Shown: positions 33,057 to 41,672, numbered from the stretch's first letter. The stretch: DNA of 64,000 nt from AC-37 sp036389295 (GCA_036389295.1 DASVQB010000055.1:25564-89563), one strand, 5' to 3'. Notes: generated by a model not told the origin, from the sequence alone. Program-made: numbers and translations.

Positions 33057-33724
33057 GCGCTCACGAACGGCCGGATCTGGCGGAGGACGTCGGCGCTCGT
33101 CGCCGGGCTGGCGAACGGCCCGTCCGGGGCGATCGCCCGGCCGAGGAGCTGCGCGAGCGCCGCCGCGTGGCGCGCCTCGACGGAGTGGATCGAGAGCGCG
33201 GCCGCCAGCACCTGCTTGCTCTGGATCCGCGCGACCTGCCCCAGGTACGCGGCCGCGCCGAGGCTCTCGATCTGGGCCGCCGTGTCGAGGACGCCGGCCT
33301 CGGTCTCGAGGGGGAAGCTGAACTTGGGCTCGGCCGGCACGGTGCCGCCGAGGTTCCGCATCGTGCCGGAGAGCGTCTCGACGTGCGCGCGCTCGTTCTC
33401 GAGGAACCCCTTGGCGAGCTCGAGGCCCCGGCCCGTGAGCCGCCCGCTCGCGATCGCTTCCTCGTAGAAGGCGACCTCGAGCTGCTCCAGGGCGACGGCG
33501 TAGCCGACGATGCCGGCGTCGCCCTGGCCGTAGCTCGCCGTCCCCACGCCCGCTCCGCCGAACTGGTTGCCGGTCTCCTCCTCGTCCCCGCACGCCGCCA
33601 GGAACGCGGGCAGGACGGCGGCGGCGCCGACGCCCGCCATCCGGAGGAAGCGCTTGCGCGAGGAGGGGTCGGCCGCGAGCTCGTCCAGCGCGCTGCGCGG
33701 GCGTGTGTGGTCGGCGCGGTCCAT
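33053..33724 (-). CDS. Exported ferritin-like lipoprotein, copy 2
   Basis: A 223-residue relative of the downstream gene. It has a Tat motif followed by a lipobox, SRKRFLRMAGVGAAAVLPAFLAAC, so the mature protein may be a lipoprotein after Tat export. Ferritin-like ligands occur in LEQLEVAFYEEAI, ENERAHVETL, IESLGAAAYLGQ and HSVEARHAAALAQL. The ATG at 33724 follows a hairpin-rich leader. With copy 1 it forms a duplicated pair, 4-base overlap. It probably works in the membrane or wall in iron or oxidative-stress handling. Confidence 0.85.
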   Translation of the reverse strand: MDRADHTRPRSALDELAADPSSRKRFLRMAGVGAAAVLPAFLAACGDEEETGNQFGGAGVGTASYGQGDAGIVGYAVALEQLEVAFYEEAIASGRLTGRGLELAKGFLENERAHVETLSGTMRNLGGTVPAEPKFSFPLETEAGVLDTAAQIESLGAAAYLGQVARIQSKQVLAAALSIHSVEARHAAALAQLLGRAIAPDGPFASPATSADVLRQIRPFVSA

Positions 33725-33767
33725 TGCGGCGCCGGGAAGGTACCGGAGTCGGACGGAGGGGAGCCGT

Positions 33768-33900
33768 CGGCGCCCTCCGGCGCAGGCCGGAGGGCGCCGC
33801 GGTGCCCCCCTGGTCTCTCGGCTCCCCCGCAAGCCCGAGAGTTCGTCGTATTCCACGGCGCTCGCGGGCGAAACCCCCTTTTGGGGGGCCAGCCCGCCGG
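33768..33900 (-). ncRNA. Hairpin-rich leader upstream of the ferritin-like operon (class unknown)
   Basis: Three consecutive hairpins lie upstream of the ATG at 33724. One has 13-bp perfect arms (33768-33780 with 33787-33799, 6-base loop). One has 7-bp arms (CTCTCGG/CCGAGAG, 33815-33821 with 33835-33841). One is stepped, GCGGGC/GCCCGC (33864-33869, 33892-33897) enclosing CCCCC-TTTT-GGGGG (33874-33887) with 4-base internal loops. It does not match any riboswitch consensus I could recognise; pieces recall the glycine riboswitch but in the wrong order. Strand is inferred from the neighbouring gene. This fills most of the gap between 33725 and the riboswitch. Confidence 0.4.
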
Positions 33901-33985
33901 TGCCTCGCATCACGCCGGCGACATGCGCTATGGTGCTCGCCGCGCGAGTTCCCGCAAGGAGCAGGGACTTTGCGCGACATACACG

Positions 33986-34137
33986 CCGAGTCTCCGCCCC
34001 TCCGGGGTCGGGGAACGGGGGAACCAACATCGGCCGCACCCGGCCGAAGGGGCGAATCGCCGCAATCGCCGCGGCGTAGCGCAACTCCAGCGCGAGCCCG
34101 TCAGCTCACCTCGTAGGCGGACCCGATGGAAGGAGAC
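33986..34137 (+). ncRNA. Cyclic di-AMP riboswitch (ydaO/yuaA class)
   Basis: The conserved blocks of the ydaO/yuaA motif appear in order: GGGGGAACCA (34016-34025), AGGGGCGAATC (34048-34058), GTCAGCTCACCTCGTAGGC (34101-34119) and GATGGAAGGAG (34125-34135). The last block contains the ribosome-binding site of the next gene. In actinobacteria this riboswitch precedes cell-wall hydrolases of the NlpC/P60 and Rpf groups, exactly as here, and c-di-AMP binding usually lowers expression. The 5' boundary is approximate. Confidence 0.9.
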
Positions 34138-34141
34138 GTAA

Positions 34142-36052
34142 TTGCCGCGCACGCATCGTGATCTGGCCTCCACCGACCTGTGGCAGGACTCGCTCGAGCG
34201 GGCCCTGCGCCGCCGCGAGCTCGCCGAGCTCCAGCGCAAGCGGCAGGGACGGCAGAAGGGCGCCTCGCTGGCCGTGACGGCCGCGGTGGCGGCCGCGCCC
34301 GCGGCTCCGACCCTCTCGATCCTCTCGGGCGGCGGCGCCGCGGCGGCGGCGACCACCCACCAGCGGTCGCTCCAGCAGGACGACGGCAGCCGCGTGCTGC
34401 TCGAGCGGGGCGCGACGAGCGCCGCGGTGGCCGAGGTCCAGCAGGAGCTGCGCGTCGACGACGACGGCATCTTCGGGCCGATCACGGAGCGGGCGGTCAA
34501 GCGCTTCCAGGCCCGCCACGACCTGCCCGCGACGGGCAAGGTCGACGTGCGCACGTGGCTCGAGCTGTTCCCCGACGGAATGGTCGTGTACGACCCGCAG
34601 GGCAGCACGGCGCAGCTCGCCTCGCACGTGCCCGCGGGCGCGGCGGTGCAGGCCGCAGGCGGGCCGGCAGCGGCGGCCGGCGCGGTCCCGGCCAGCGCGG
34701 CGGGCGCCCCCGACGCCTCGGGGGCCGGCTCGTCCTCGCACGAGTCGCGCGCGAAGGTCCGCAAGGCGAAGCACCAGGCGCGCCGCGGCGGCGCGCCCAG
34801 GCACGCCAAGCCGGACGCCGGGATCCTCCCCGACGAGGACGCCGCGCACGGCCACGGCGGCCGCTCGCACCAGGCGAGCGGCGTCGGCTCCGGCTCGCGC
34901 AGCGGGGTCCGGCACGGCGGCGGCGGGCCGGTCGGCGGTCCGATCGGCGTCACGCCCACCGGAAGCGCCAAGGAGATGATCGACGCGATGATCGCCGCGG
35001 CGAACCGGATCGACGCCGCCCACTACGGGTATCGCTGGGGCGGCGGCCACAACTCCTCGTTCAGCGGGCCCTACGACTGCTCGGGCGCGGTCTCGGCCGT
35101 CCTCCACGCGGCCGGCCTCCTCAACGCCCCGATGGTCTCCGGCGGCTTCATGCGCTGGGGCCGGCCCGGGCCGGGCGCGGTGACGATCTACGCGAACGCC
35201 GGCCACGTCTACATGTCGATCATGGGTCGCTTCTTCGGCACCACCCGGGCGAACCCCGGCGGCGGCGCCGGCTGGTTCAAGGGCGGCCCGCGACCGGGCT
35301 TCGTGGTCGTGCACGTCCCGTTCGAGACGCTGAAGTTCGGCAAGGCGACGCGGCGCTCGGCGAAGCGGGCCGCGGCGACGCAGGCCCGCACGCGGGCGGC
35401 GACGGCCTCGCGTACCGCCTCGGGCGGCTCGCAGGCGCAGGCGGCCTCGCAGGGCTCCGGCTCGTCCCAGGCCGCCGACTCCCAGACCGCGTCCCAGGGC
35501 TGGAGCAGCGGCACCGAGGGCGGCGGCACGACCCAGGCCGCCCCAGCGGGCTCGGCCGCGCCGGCGAGCGAGCCGCAGGGCGGCGCCCCGGCGGAGGCCG
35601 CTCCGGCGCCCGCGCCGGCTCCGGCTCCGGCTCCGGCGGCGGGTACGCCGGCTCCGGCCGCCGCGCCCACGGCCCCGGCGGCTCCGACCGCACCGGCCGC
35701 CGCCCCCGCGGCGGCTCCGGCTGCTCCGGCGGCTCCGGTGGCCGCGACCCCGGCGGCCCCGGCAACGGAGGCACCGGCGGCCGCGGCTCCCGCGGCGCCG
35801 AGCGCACCGGCAGCGGAGGCGCCGGCGGCAGAGGCCCCGGCGGCATCGGCGCCGGCAGCCGAGGCTCCGGCAGCCGAGGCTCCGTCCGCTCCGGCGGCGG
35901 AGACCGCGGCTCCGTCAGCCGAGGCTCCGGCGGCCGAGGCCCCGGCGACCGCGGAGGCGCCGGCATCGGCCTCGTCCGAGGCACCGGCGGCAACGGAATC
36001 CGGCTCGGCGACGAGCTCCGAGGCCGACGCCACCACCGGCTCCGCCGGCTAG
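34142..36052 (+). CDS. Peptidoglycan-binding NlpC/P60-like hydrolase with Ala/Pro tail
   Basis: A 636-residue wall protein controlled by the c-di-AMP riboswitch. It starts with TTG at 34142, 6 bases after AAGGAG. The N-terminal ~70 residues include a hydrophobic stretch. A PG_binding_1 domain follows (VLLERGATSAAVAEVQQELRV..DGIFGPITERAVKRFQARHDLPATGKVD, ~83-140). Residues ~285-395 are an NlpC/P60-like Cys-His domain with YGYRWGGGH, GPYDCSGAVSAVLHAAG (Cys) and NAGHVYM (His). The last 230 residues are Ala/Pro/Glu-rich repeats, probably wall-spanning and disordered. It likely cleaves peptidoglycan during growth or osmotic adaptation. Confidence 0.9.
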   Translation: MPRTHRDLASTDLWQDSLERALRRRELAELQRKRQGRQKGASLAVTAAVAAAPAAPTLSILSGGGAAAAATTHQRSLQQDDGSRVLLERGATSAAVAEVQQELRVDDDGIFGPITERAVKRFQARHDLPATGKVDVRTWLELFPDGMVVYDPQGSTAQLASHVPAGAAVQAAGGPAAAAGAVPASAAGAPDASGAGSSSHESRAKVRKAKHQARRGGAPRHAKPDAGILPDEDAAHGHGGRSHQASGVGSGSRSGVRHGGGGPVGGPIGVTPTGSAKEMIDAMIAAANRIDAAHYGYRWGGGHNSSFSGPYDCSGAVSAVLHAAGLLNAPMVSGGFMRWGRPGPGAVTIYANAGHVYMSIMGRFFGTTRANPGGGAGWFKGGPRPGFVVVHVPFETLKFGKATRRSAKRAAATQARTRAATASRTASGGSQAQAASQGSGSSQAADSQTASQGWSSGTEGGGTTQAAPAGSAAPASEPQGGAPAEAAPAPAPAPAPAPAAGTPAPAAAPTAPAAPTAPAAAPAAAPAAPAAPVAATPAAPATEAPAAAAPAAPSAPAAEAPAAEAPAASAPAAEAPAAEAPSAPAAETAAPSAEAPAAEAPATAEAPASASSEAPAATESGSATSSEADATTGSAG

Positions 36053-36116
36053 CCGAGGAGCCGCCCGGCGCGCCCGGCCCGCGTCGGCCGGTCTCGTCGT
36101 TCGCTGCAGCATTCAC

Positions 36117-36131
36117 CCGCCTATAGGGCGG
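36117..36131 (+). terminator. Small hairpin after the NlpC/P60-like gene
   Basis: CCGCC (36117-36121) and GGCGG (36127-36131) flank a TATAG loop, about 65 bases after the stop and before the convergent small secreted gene. Weak (5 bp), no T-run. A possible shared terminator. Confidence 0.3.
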
Positions 36132-36153
36132 TCAACCCTTCAGTCGTCGGCCG

Positions 36154-36507
36154 TCAGCGCTCGAAGACGAGGACGCGCGAGCCCTTGCGGCCGAGCGAGT
36201 CCTTCGCGGTGATGCCCAGCTCGTGCGACCCTTCGTCGAGCCCGCGGCAGGCGATCGAGGCGGTCACCGCCTGGTCGTCGTCCCGCGCGACGACCCTGCC
36301 GTCGAGCGTGATCGAGATGCCCTCGACCTTCCATCGGGAGACCGACGCGCGGACGGTGAAGCGCTCGCCGTCGCACGAGGTCGGGACCCCGTTGACCGTC
36401 ACCGGCGGTCGCCGCGAGCGGCAGGCGTAGGCCACCGGCGCGCAGGCGAGCAGCACCAGGAAGACCGCCGTGCAGATGCGGGTCCTTCGGCCCATCGCAA
36501 CCGGCAT
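36154..36507 (-). CDS. Small secreted Ig-like protein
   Basis: A 117-residue protein with a signal peptide, MGRRTRICTAVFLVLLACAP, after which a Cys-containing beta-sandwich follows (VTVNGVPTSCDGERFTVRAS, ISITLDGRVVARDD, SIACRGLDEGSHELGITAKDSLG). This looks like one Ig-like or bacterial surface domain. The start could be ATG 36507 or 36495; the first has AAGGG just upstream. It converges on the NlpC/P60-like gene. No specific function recognised. Confidence 0.65.
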   Translation of the reverse strand: MPVAMGRRTRICTAVFLVLLACAPVAYACRSRRPPVTVNGVPTSCDGERFTVRASVSRWKVEGISITLDGRVVARDDDQAVTASIACRGLDEGSHELGITAKDSLGRKGSRVLVFER

Positions 36508-36631
36508 CGCCCTTCGCGCGCGCGGTCTTGAAGGCCCCACCGCGATCTCGGACGAACGTCGAGCCGCGCGGGCGGGCGCTAAATCGCCGCTCTCGGCCGG
36601 CTCCGGGGGGCTCCGGGGGCTCCGGCCGCCC

Positions 36632-37291
36632 TCAGCCCGATCCGACGTGGAGCTGCACGTTCACCGCCGCCGTGCCGCTCACCTCGTACAGCCGCAGCCA
36701 GAGCGGCAGGTACATCTCGGTGCCGCGGGCGGCGTCGATCCCGCCGAGGTCGACGATCGAGCCCGCCGGCCAGCCGAAGCTCCGGAGCAGGCTGCCGACG
36801 TCCGCCTTCGCGTCCACGTCGTCGCCGCACACGAACAGGTTGTGGTCGCCGGGGACCAGCCCCGGGTCGACCATCACCCCGGCGTTGACGGTGTTGAGCG
36901 CCTTGACCACCCGCGCGTCCGGGAACTCGCGCTGGATCTGCTCGCCGAGGCTGTCCGTGTTGCAGACCGCGAGCGTCGGCGGCATCCCCTGCGAGAAGTC
37001 GAGCGGGTTCGCCACGTCGACCAGGACCTTCCCGGCGAGCGCGTCCGCGCCGGCCGCCCGGAGCGCCTCGAGCGAGCCCGTGCCCGCGGTCGCGTTCACG
37101 ACGACGTCGCCGTGCTCCGCCGCGTCCGCGAACGTGCCGTGACGCGCCAGCTCGCCCGCCTCGGCCGCCCATCCGGCGGCGCGCTCGTTCGCGGCGTCGC
37201 GGGCGCCCATGCAGACGTCGTGCCCGAGCTCGACCAGCTTGCTCGCGAGCGTCCGCCCCACCATGCCCGTGCCGAGGACGCCGATCCTCAC
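36632..37291 (-). CDS. NADPH-dependent F420 reductase-like oxidoreductase
   Basis: A 219-residue Rossmann protein. The dinucleotide loop is MRIGVLGTGMVGRTLASKLVELGHDV, with GARD after strand 2 and VVVNATAGTGSLEAL, VLVDVANPLDFSQG and VVKALNTVNAGVMVDP. These are typical of F420H2:NADP oxidoreductase (Fno) relatives and similar NADP-binding reductases. F420 use is common in actinobacteria, but the F420 site cannot be proved from this read. It is divergent from uppP by 40 bases. Confidence 0.82.
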   Translation of the reverse strand: MRIGVLGTGMVGRTLASKLVELGHDVCMGARDAANERAAGWAAEAGELARHGTFADAAEHGDVVVNATAGTGSLEALRAAGADALAGKVLVDVANPLDFSQGMPPTLAVCNTDSLGEQIQREFPDARVVKALNTVNAGVMVDPGLVPGDHNLFVCGDDVDAKADVGSLLRSFGWPAGSIVDLGGIDAARGTEMYLPLWLRLYEVSGTAAVNVQLHVGSG

Positions 37292-37331
37292 GACCGGGAG
37301 TCTGTCAGAGCCTCGCTAGGGTCGGCGGCCC

Positions 37332-38147
37332 GTGGACGCCCTCCAGGCCATCGTGCTCGGCATCGTGCAGGGCCTCACCGAGTTCCTGCCGATCTCGAGC
37401 ACGGCGCACCTGCGCATCGTCCCGGCCTTCGCCGGCTGGGACGACCCCGGGGCGGCGTTCACCGCCGTGACCCAGCTCGGCACGATGACGGCGGTCCTCC
37501 TCTACTTCCGCGAGGACCTGACGCGCATCGCCGCCGCCTGGCTGAGGGGCCTCCGCGACCCGCGGGTCCGCGGGACGGTCGAGTCGCGGCTCGGCTGGTA
37601 CATCGTGCTCGGCACGATCCCGATCGGGATCTTCGGCGTGGCGTTCAAGGACCAGATCGAGAGCGGCGCGCGGAGCCTGCCGCTGATCGCCTCGACGCTG
37701 ATCGTCCTCGGCCTGGTCCTCCTCTACGCCGAGCGCCGCGGGCGCCGGACGCGCGACCTCGGCGAGCTGAACGCGCGCGACGGGACGCTGATCGGCCTCG
37801 CCCAGGCCGCCGCGCTCGTGCCCGGCGTCTCGCGCTCGGGCGCCACGATCACGGCCGGCCTGCTGCTCGACCTCGAGCGGCCGGCCGCCGCGCGCTACTC
37901 GTTCCTGCTGTCGGTCCCGGCCGTCGTGCTGAGCGGGCTGTTCGAGCTTCGCGACGTCAGCGGCGAGGAGGGCGCGGGCGTGGCCGCGACAGCCATCGCG
38001 ACCGTGCTCGCCTTCGTCGTCGGCTACGCGTCGATCGCGTTCCTGATCCGCTACCTCGCCACGCACTCGACGCGGGTGTTCGTCGGCTACCGGGTGGCGC
38101 TCGGCGTCGCGGTCCTGGCGCTGTTCGGCGCCGGCCTGATCGACTGA
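37332..38147 (+). CDS. uppP: Undecaprenyl-diphosphatase
   Basis: A 271-residue integral membrane phosphatase that recycles undecaprenyl pyrophosphate for wall and glycan synthesis and gives bacitracin tolerance. The signature is LQAIVLGIVQGLTEFLPISSTAHL (E-rich first motif), LGTMTAVLLYFREDL, and the second catalytic motif AALVPGVSRSGATITAGLLLDLER with PGxSRSG. There are 7-8 helices and normal length. GTG start at 37332. Supplies lipid carrier to the surface glycan pathways in this window. Confidence 0.96.
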   Translation: MDALQAIVLGIVQGLTEFLPISSTAHLRIVPAFAGWDDPGAAFTAVTQLGTMTAVLLYFREDLTRIAAAWLRGLRDPRVRGTVESRLGWYIVLGTIPIGIFGVAFKDQIESGARSLPLIASTLIVLGLVLLYAERRGRRTRDLGELNARDGTLIGLAQAAALVPGVSRSGATITAGLLLDLERPAAARYSFLLSVPAVVLSGLFELRDVSGEEGAGVAATAIATVLAFVVGYASIAFLIRYLATHSTRVFVGYRVALGVAVLALFGAGLID

Positions 38148-38206
38148 GCGGCCCCTCCAGCCCCTCCGGCCCCGGACGAGACCGCGCCGGGCGCGCCGCG
38201 CCCCGG

Positions 38207-39745
38207 CTACCCGCGCAGCTCGCCGCTGCGCGACACCCGCCCCCGCCGCACGGCGCGCCGCAGCGCGTCGGGCTTCGTGAACAGGTCGCTCACCTTGCCG
38301 TCGCCGACCGGCACGCCGTGGCGCTCCGCGAGCCCCTCGAGCGCCGCGAGGTCGCCCTCGTGCTCGAGGCGCGACTCCGTCGTGGTCTGCGGGATCGGCG
38401 TCTGGTCGCCGCCCGTCGGGCAGGGGCTCGACGCCACCTGGGCCGGGTCCGGGAGGTCGGGCGGCTCGAAGTCCGGACGCGACCAGTCGAACGTGCGGCC
38501 GACGTTCTTCGCGTAGCGGTCGCGGACGGTCAGGTTGCCCAGCCCGAACCGGTACGTGATCAGCTTGATGATCGACTCGAACCCCAGGGTGGCGTGGCTC
38601 ACCCGGGCGCGCGGCTCCCTGCCGCGCCGGGAGTAGGGCGAGACCGCGACCGCCGGGATGCGGAATCCCATCTGCCCCCAGTCCTCCGCGGGGTCCCGGC
38701 TCGCGCGGACGTCCGGCACGCGCGGCGGCCGCACGTGGTCCCAGAACCCTCCCCACTCGTCGTAGACGAGGAACAGCGCGCCGTTGCGGTAGTTCGGCGA
38801 GGCGATGAAGGCGTGGACCACGTCGGACATCCACGCCTGGCCGAGCCGGACGTCGCCGTGCGGGTGCTCGTCCGCGGACATCCCCTGGCCGCCGCCGCCG
38901 TCGCGGAACGGCGGGTCGACGATCGCGACGTTCGGCAGCGTCCCGGTCGCGCAGTCGACGTAGAAGCGCTCGAGCTTGTGCGTCCAGGTGCCGCCCCGCG
39001 CGCCCCACACGGCCGAGAACGGCAGGTCCGAGTTGTAGTAGCGGGCGGTCAGCCCGCTCGCGAGCGCCCGGTCGAAGATCGTCTCCCACTGGTTGCCGAG
39101 CGTGTCCGCCGGCGGCGTGTTGTTCTTCCGGCCGCCCGCCTGGGCCGACCACTTGAAGTAGCGGTTCGGCCACGTCGAGGTGAGCGCCGAGCAGAAGAAC
39201 CGGTCGTAGAGCGTGTACGCCTTGCCGAGCGGGTGGATGAACCCGCAGTCGCCCTCGTTGTAGTAGGTGAGCGCGAACTCGTCGTTGCCGCTGTCCTCGG
39301 CCAGGAAGCCGTCCTTCAGCTGGGCGCGGCCGTCGTCCCAGCTGTGGCCCGGGTCGGGGTGGCCGCAGCCCTGGTACGGCGCCTCGAGCTGCGAGGCGTG
39401 CCGCGTCGCGACCATCTGGCCGGTCGCCGGGTCGCGGTAGCTCGCCTTCTGGGTCGCGTCGGCGACGCCGGAGAGCCAGCCGAAGTAGTGGTCGAACGAC
39501 CGGTTCTCCATCATCACGATCACGAAGTGGTCGATCGGCATGTTGCGGGGCCGCGGCAGCGGCACCCGCTTGGCGTGCGCCGCGGCGGCCTCGCGCAGCA
39601 GCATGCCCGCGGGCAGCGTGGCCGCGCCGGCCAGCCCGGCCGCGTACGCGGTGCGCTCGAGGAAGTCGCGCCGGCTCAGCGCCTCCTCGGACTCGGGGTC
39701 GCGGCCCACGAGCGGGTCCTGGTCCATCGGCGATGTCATCACCAC
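38207..39745 (-). CDS. Tat-exported phosphoesterase (phospholipase C / acid phosphatase family)
   Basis: A 512-residue secreted enzyme of the phosphoesterase family that includes phospholipase C and AcpA. The Tat signal is LSRRDFLERTAYAAGLAG. The catalytic N-terminal motif is IDHFVIVMMENRSFDHYFGWL, with the nucleophile in the ENRSFDH segment. Further conserved blocks are GCGHPDPGHSWDDGRAQL, FLVYDEWGGFWDHVRPP (metal-binding Asp/Glu/His) and GFRIPAVAVSPYSRRG. It hydrolyses phosphate esters outside the cell; a phospholipid or phosphomonoester substrate is likely. Codon use and length are ordinary. Confidence 0.92.
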   Translation of the reverse strand: MVMTSPMDQDPLVGRDPESEEALSRRDFLERTAYAAGLAGAATLPAGMLLREAAAAHAKRVPLPRPRNMPIDHFVIVMMENRSFDHYFGWLSGVADATQKASYRDPATGQMVATRHASQLEAPYQGCGHPDPGHSWDDGRAQLKDGFLAEDSGNDEFALTYYNEGDCGFIHPLGKAYTLYDRFFCSALTSTWPNRYFKWSAQAGGRKNNTPPADTLGNQWETIFDRALASGLTARYYNSDLPFSAVWGARGGTWTHKLERFYVDCATGTLPNVAIVDPPFRDGGGGQGMSADEHPHGDVRLGQAWMSDVVHAFIASPNYRNGALFLVYDEWGGFWDHVRPPRVPDVRASRDPAEDWGQMGFRIPAVAVSPYSRRGREPRARVSHATLGFESIIKLITYRFGLGNLTVRDRYAKNVGRTFDWSRPDFEPPDLPDPAQVASSPCPTGGDQTPIPQTTTESRLEHEGDLAALEGLAERHGVPVGDGKVSDLFTKPDALRRAVRRGRVSRSGELRG

Positions 39746-39809
39746 TCCCCCCGTACTGGCGAGGTGGCGTGGATGTTAGGTCAGCGGCGCCGCAGCGCGC
39801 GGCGGCGAC

Positions 39810-41042
39810 CTAGACCGGGCCGAGGTAACGCATCCAGATCTGCGGCCCCCCGCGCAGGGAGCCGAGCGGCGTGGACGCGTGGAACACGATGTAGTTCGCG
39901 TAGAAGCTCATGCTCGGGCGCCGGCCGCCGCCGTCGACCGGGATGCCCTTCTCCTCGACCGACTGGACGAGGGTGATCTCGCGCACGTCGGTGTAGAGGT
40001 AGACGTCGAGGGCGTCGTTCTCGTCCCAGCGCCGGCCGGTCGCGTTCGTCCCGAGGTTGTCGGCGTCGGTCTCGAAGGCGATGTAGTAGCCGGAGTTGCC
40101 GATCACCGGGTGGCGCGAGTCGCCGTTGCCGGCGCGCTCGCCGTACGCGCTCGCGATCTTCTCGGGCTGGCCGAGGTCGCGGAACGCGACCTGCACGAGG
40201 CCGCCGATCGAGCGCTCGTAGGCGACCACCTGCCGCTTGATGTTGTTGAAGACGGGGTTGCGCCCGCCGGCGGCGACGAGCCTCGGCCGGTACGAGCCGG
40301 CGCGCGCGAGGAACACGCCCTGCGGCCCGGCGAAGACGAGGTCGCGCGTCCTCCCCTCGGCGAACGACGGGTCCTCGACCGGACCGGCCGCCCGGACCTT
40401 GCGCGTCTTCTTGCCGGCGCGGACGTAGAGCCGCCCGGCGGTGACGAACGCGACCCGCGAGCAGTCGCCGGAGACGTCCACCGCGGTGGTGTCCTCGGCC
40501 GCCTGCCGGCCGGCCGGCAGCGAGACGCGCCGCGGCGCGGCGCCGAGGCCGCGGACCAGGAACGCGTCGACCTTCCCGTTCGTGTCGCCGCGGACGAGGT
40601 TCGAGGCCGCCGACAGGAACGCGACGCAGCGGGCGCGGCCGTGGTCGAAGTCGCCGTCGACCGCGGCGCCCCACGAGGGGCCGTTGGCGGGCGTGCCGCC
40701 GGGGCCGCGCGAGACGAGCCTGGTGGCGCCCGGGCGCCACTCGGAGCCGTCGTTGCCGTACGAGCCGCCGCGCTCCACGACGAACACGTCCCTGAGGCCG
40801 TTCGAGTCGCCGGCGACGAGGTCGGTGGCGTCGGACTCGTAGGCGATCAGCCGGGCGTAGCGGCGGTCGCCGGAGATGACCGCGTTGGTCGACGGGCCGT
40901 CGGGCGCGCCGCCGTCGAGGGCGCGCGAGATCAGCTCCGTGCTCTGGAGCGCCGCGCGGTCCTGGGCGGCCGCGGGGGCGGCCGCCGGCGCGACGGCGGC
41001 GAGTGCGGCGGCGAGGGCGAGCAGGTGTCGGCGGAAGCGCAT
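39810..41042 (-). CDS. Secreted TolB/WD40-like beta-propeller protein
   Basis: A 410-residue exported protein. The signal peptide is LLALAAALAAVAPAAAPAAA. The body repeats the pattern RYARLIAYESDATDLVAGDSNGLRDVFVVER, ARCVAFLSAASNLVRGDTNGKVDAFLV, YYIAFETDADNLG..., DALDVYLYTD, which is the vaFxSxAsnLvxgDtNgxxDvfv blade motif of TolB-like propellers common in actinobacteria. Such proteins have no assigned reaction and may be surface binding platforms. It lies 64 bases from the Tat phosphoesterase, same strand. Confidence 0.85.
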   Translation of the reverse strand: MRFRRHLLALAAALAAVAPAAAPAAAQDRAALQSTELISRALDGGAPDGPSTNAVISGDRRYARLIAYESDATDLVAGDSNGLRDVFVVERGGSYGNDGSEWRPGATRLVSRGPGGTPANGPSWGAAVDGDFDHGRARCVAFLSAASNLVRGDTNGKVDAFLVRGLGAAPRRVSLPAGRQAAEDTTAVDVSGDCSRVAFVTAGRLYVRAGKKTRKVRAAGPVEDPSFAEGRTRDLVFAGPQGVFLARAGSYRPRLVAAGGRNPVFNNIKRQVVAYERSIGGLVQVAFRDLGQPEKIASAYGERAGNGDSRHPVIGNSGYYIAFETDADNLGTNATGRRWDENDALDVYLYTDVREITLVQSVEEKGIPVDGGGRRPSMSFYANYIVFHASTPLGSLRGGPQIWMRYLGPV

Positions 41043-41083
41043 GCGGAACGGGCCTCCCCACCGTTATCGGCAGCAGGCGGGAG

Positions 41084-41108
41084 TCCTCGCGCGATCGACG
41101 CGCGAGGA
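41084..41108 (-). terminator. 10-bp hairpin between the SRPBCC and propeller genes
   Basis: TCCTCGCGCG (41084-41093) and CGCGCGAGGA (41099-41108) form a perfect 10-bp stem with a 5-base loop, about 50 bases past the SRPBCC stop (both genes leftward). There is no U-run. It could end the SRPBCC transcript or act as a leader hairpin of the propeller gene. Confidence 0.5.
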
Positions 41109-41156
41109 GCCGCGTGCGTTTGGGTCGACCCGGCGCGCGCCGCGCCGGCGCCGGCT

Positions 41157-41672
41157 CTAGCCGGGGACCTTGCTCCCCTCGGCCGCCGCCGGAGCGGCCT
41201 TCTTCGTCGAGCGCTCGCGCGCCACGAGCTCGGCGAAGTTGCTGAGCGAGTGGTCCTGCTCCTTCTTGATCGTGCCGGCGACCGCCTTGTCGATCAGCGT
41301 GCCGAGCGGGCCGAACCGCGGCGTGTAGAAGACGGTGAACTTGAACTCCGTCGTCTCCTCGCCCTTCGGGTCGAGCTCCATCACGATGCCGAGGTTGCGC
41401 ACGGTCGGGATGCCCTCGCCGTGGTGCACCTGGCGCCGGGCGGCCTCGTCGACCTCGCTCACGCGCCAGTTGACCGTGGCCTTCCAGGGCCCGGCGATGA
41501 CGTCGCGCTCGCTGTAGGTCGAGCCGACCCGTGCCGGGCCGTCGGTGTGGAGCAGCTTCTCGGTCGCCTCCACCCAGTCCTCGTAGCGGGACGTGTCGGA
41601 GATCCAACCCCAGACCTCGTCGACCGGCGCCGCGACCGTGACCGTAGACGTGATCCTGCACTCAGAAGCCAT
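41157..41672 (-). CDS. SRPBCC (START-like) family protein
   Basis: A 171-residue hydrophobic-pocket protein of the SRPBCC superfamily. It opens CRITSTVTVAAPVDEVWGWISDTSRYEDWVEAT, the classic first strand and helices of polyketide cyclase/START-like proteins. It continues with strands through ATVNWRVSEVDEAARRQVHH and TEFKFTVFYTPRFGPLGTLIDKAV, with the long C-terminal helix. The last 20 residues are Lys/Ala-rich. The ligand is unknown. It is divergent from the cupredoxin operon by 91 bases. Confidence 0.88.
   Translation of the reverse strand: MASECRITSTVTVAAPVDEVWGWISDTSRYEDWVEATEKLLHTDGPARVGSTYSERDVIAGPWKATVNWRVSEVDEAARRQVHHGEGIPTVRNLGIVMELDPKGEETTEFKFTVFYTPRFGPLGTLIDKAVAGTIKKEQDHSLSNFAELVARERSTKKAAPAAAEGSKVPG

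Noticed and set aside
33768..33900. A glycine riboswitch in the hairpin-rich leader.
   Set aside because: GAGAGACC and GGCACCG-like pieces occur, but the AACTCTC block precedes rather than follows them and the CACCGAAGG core is absent.
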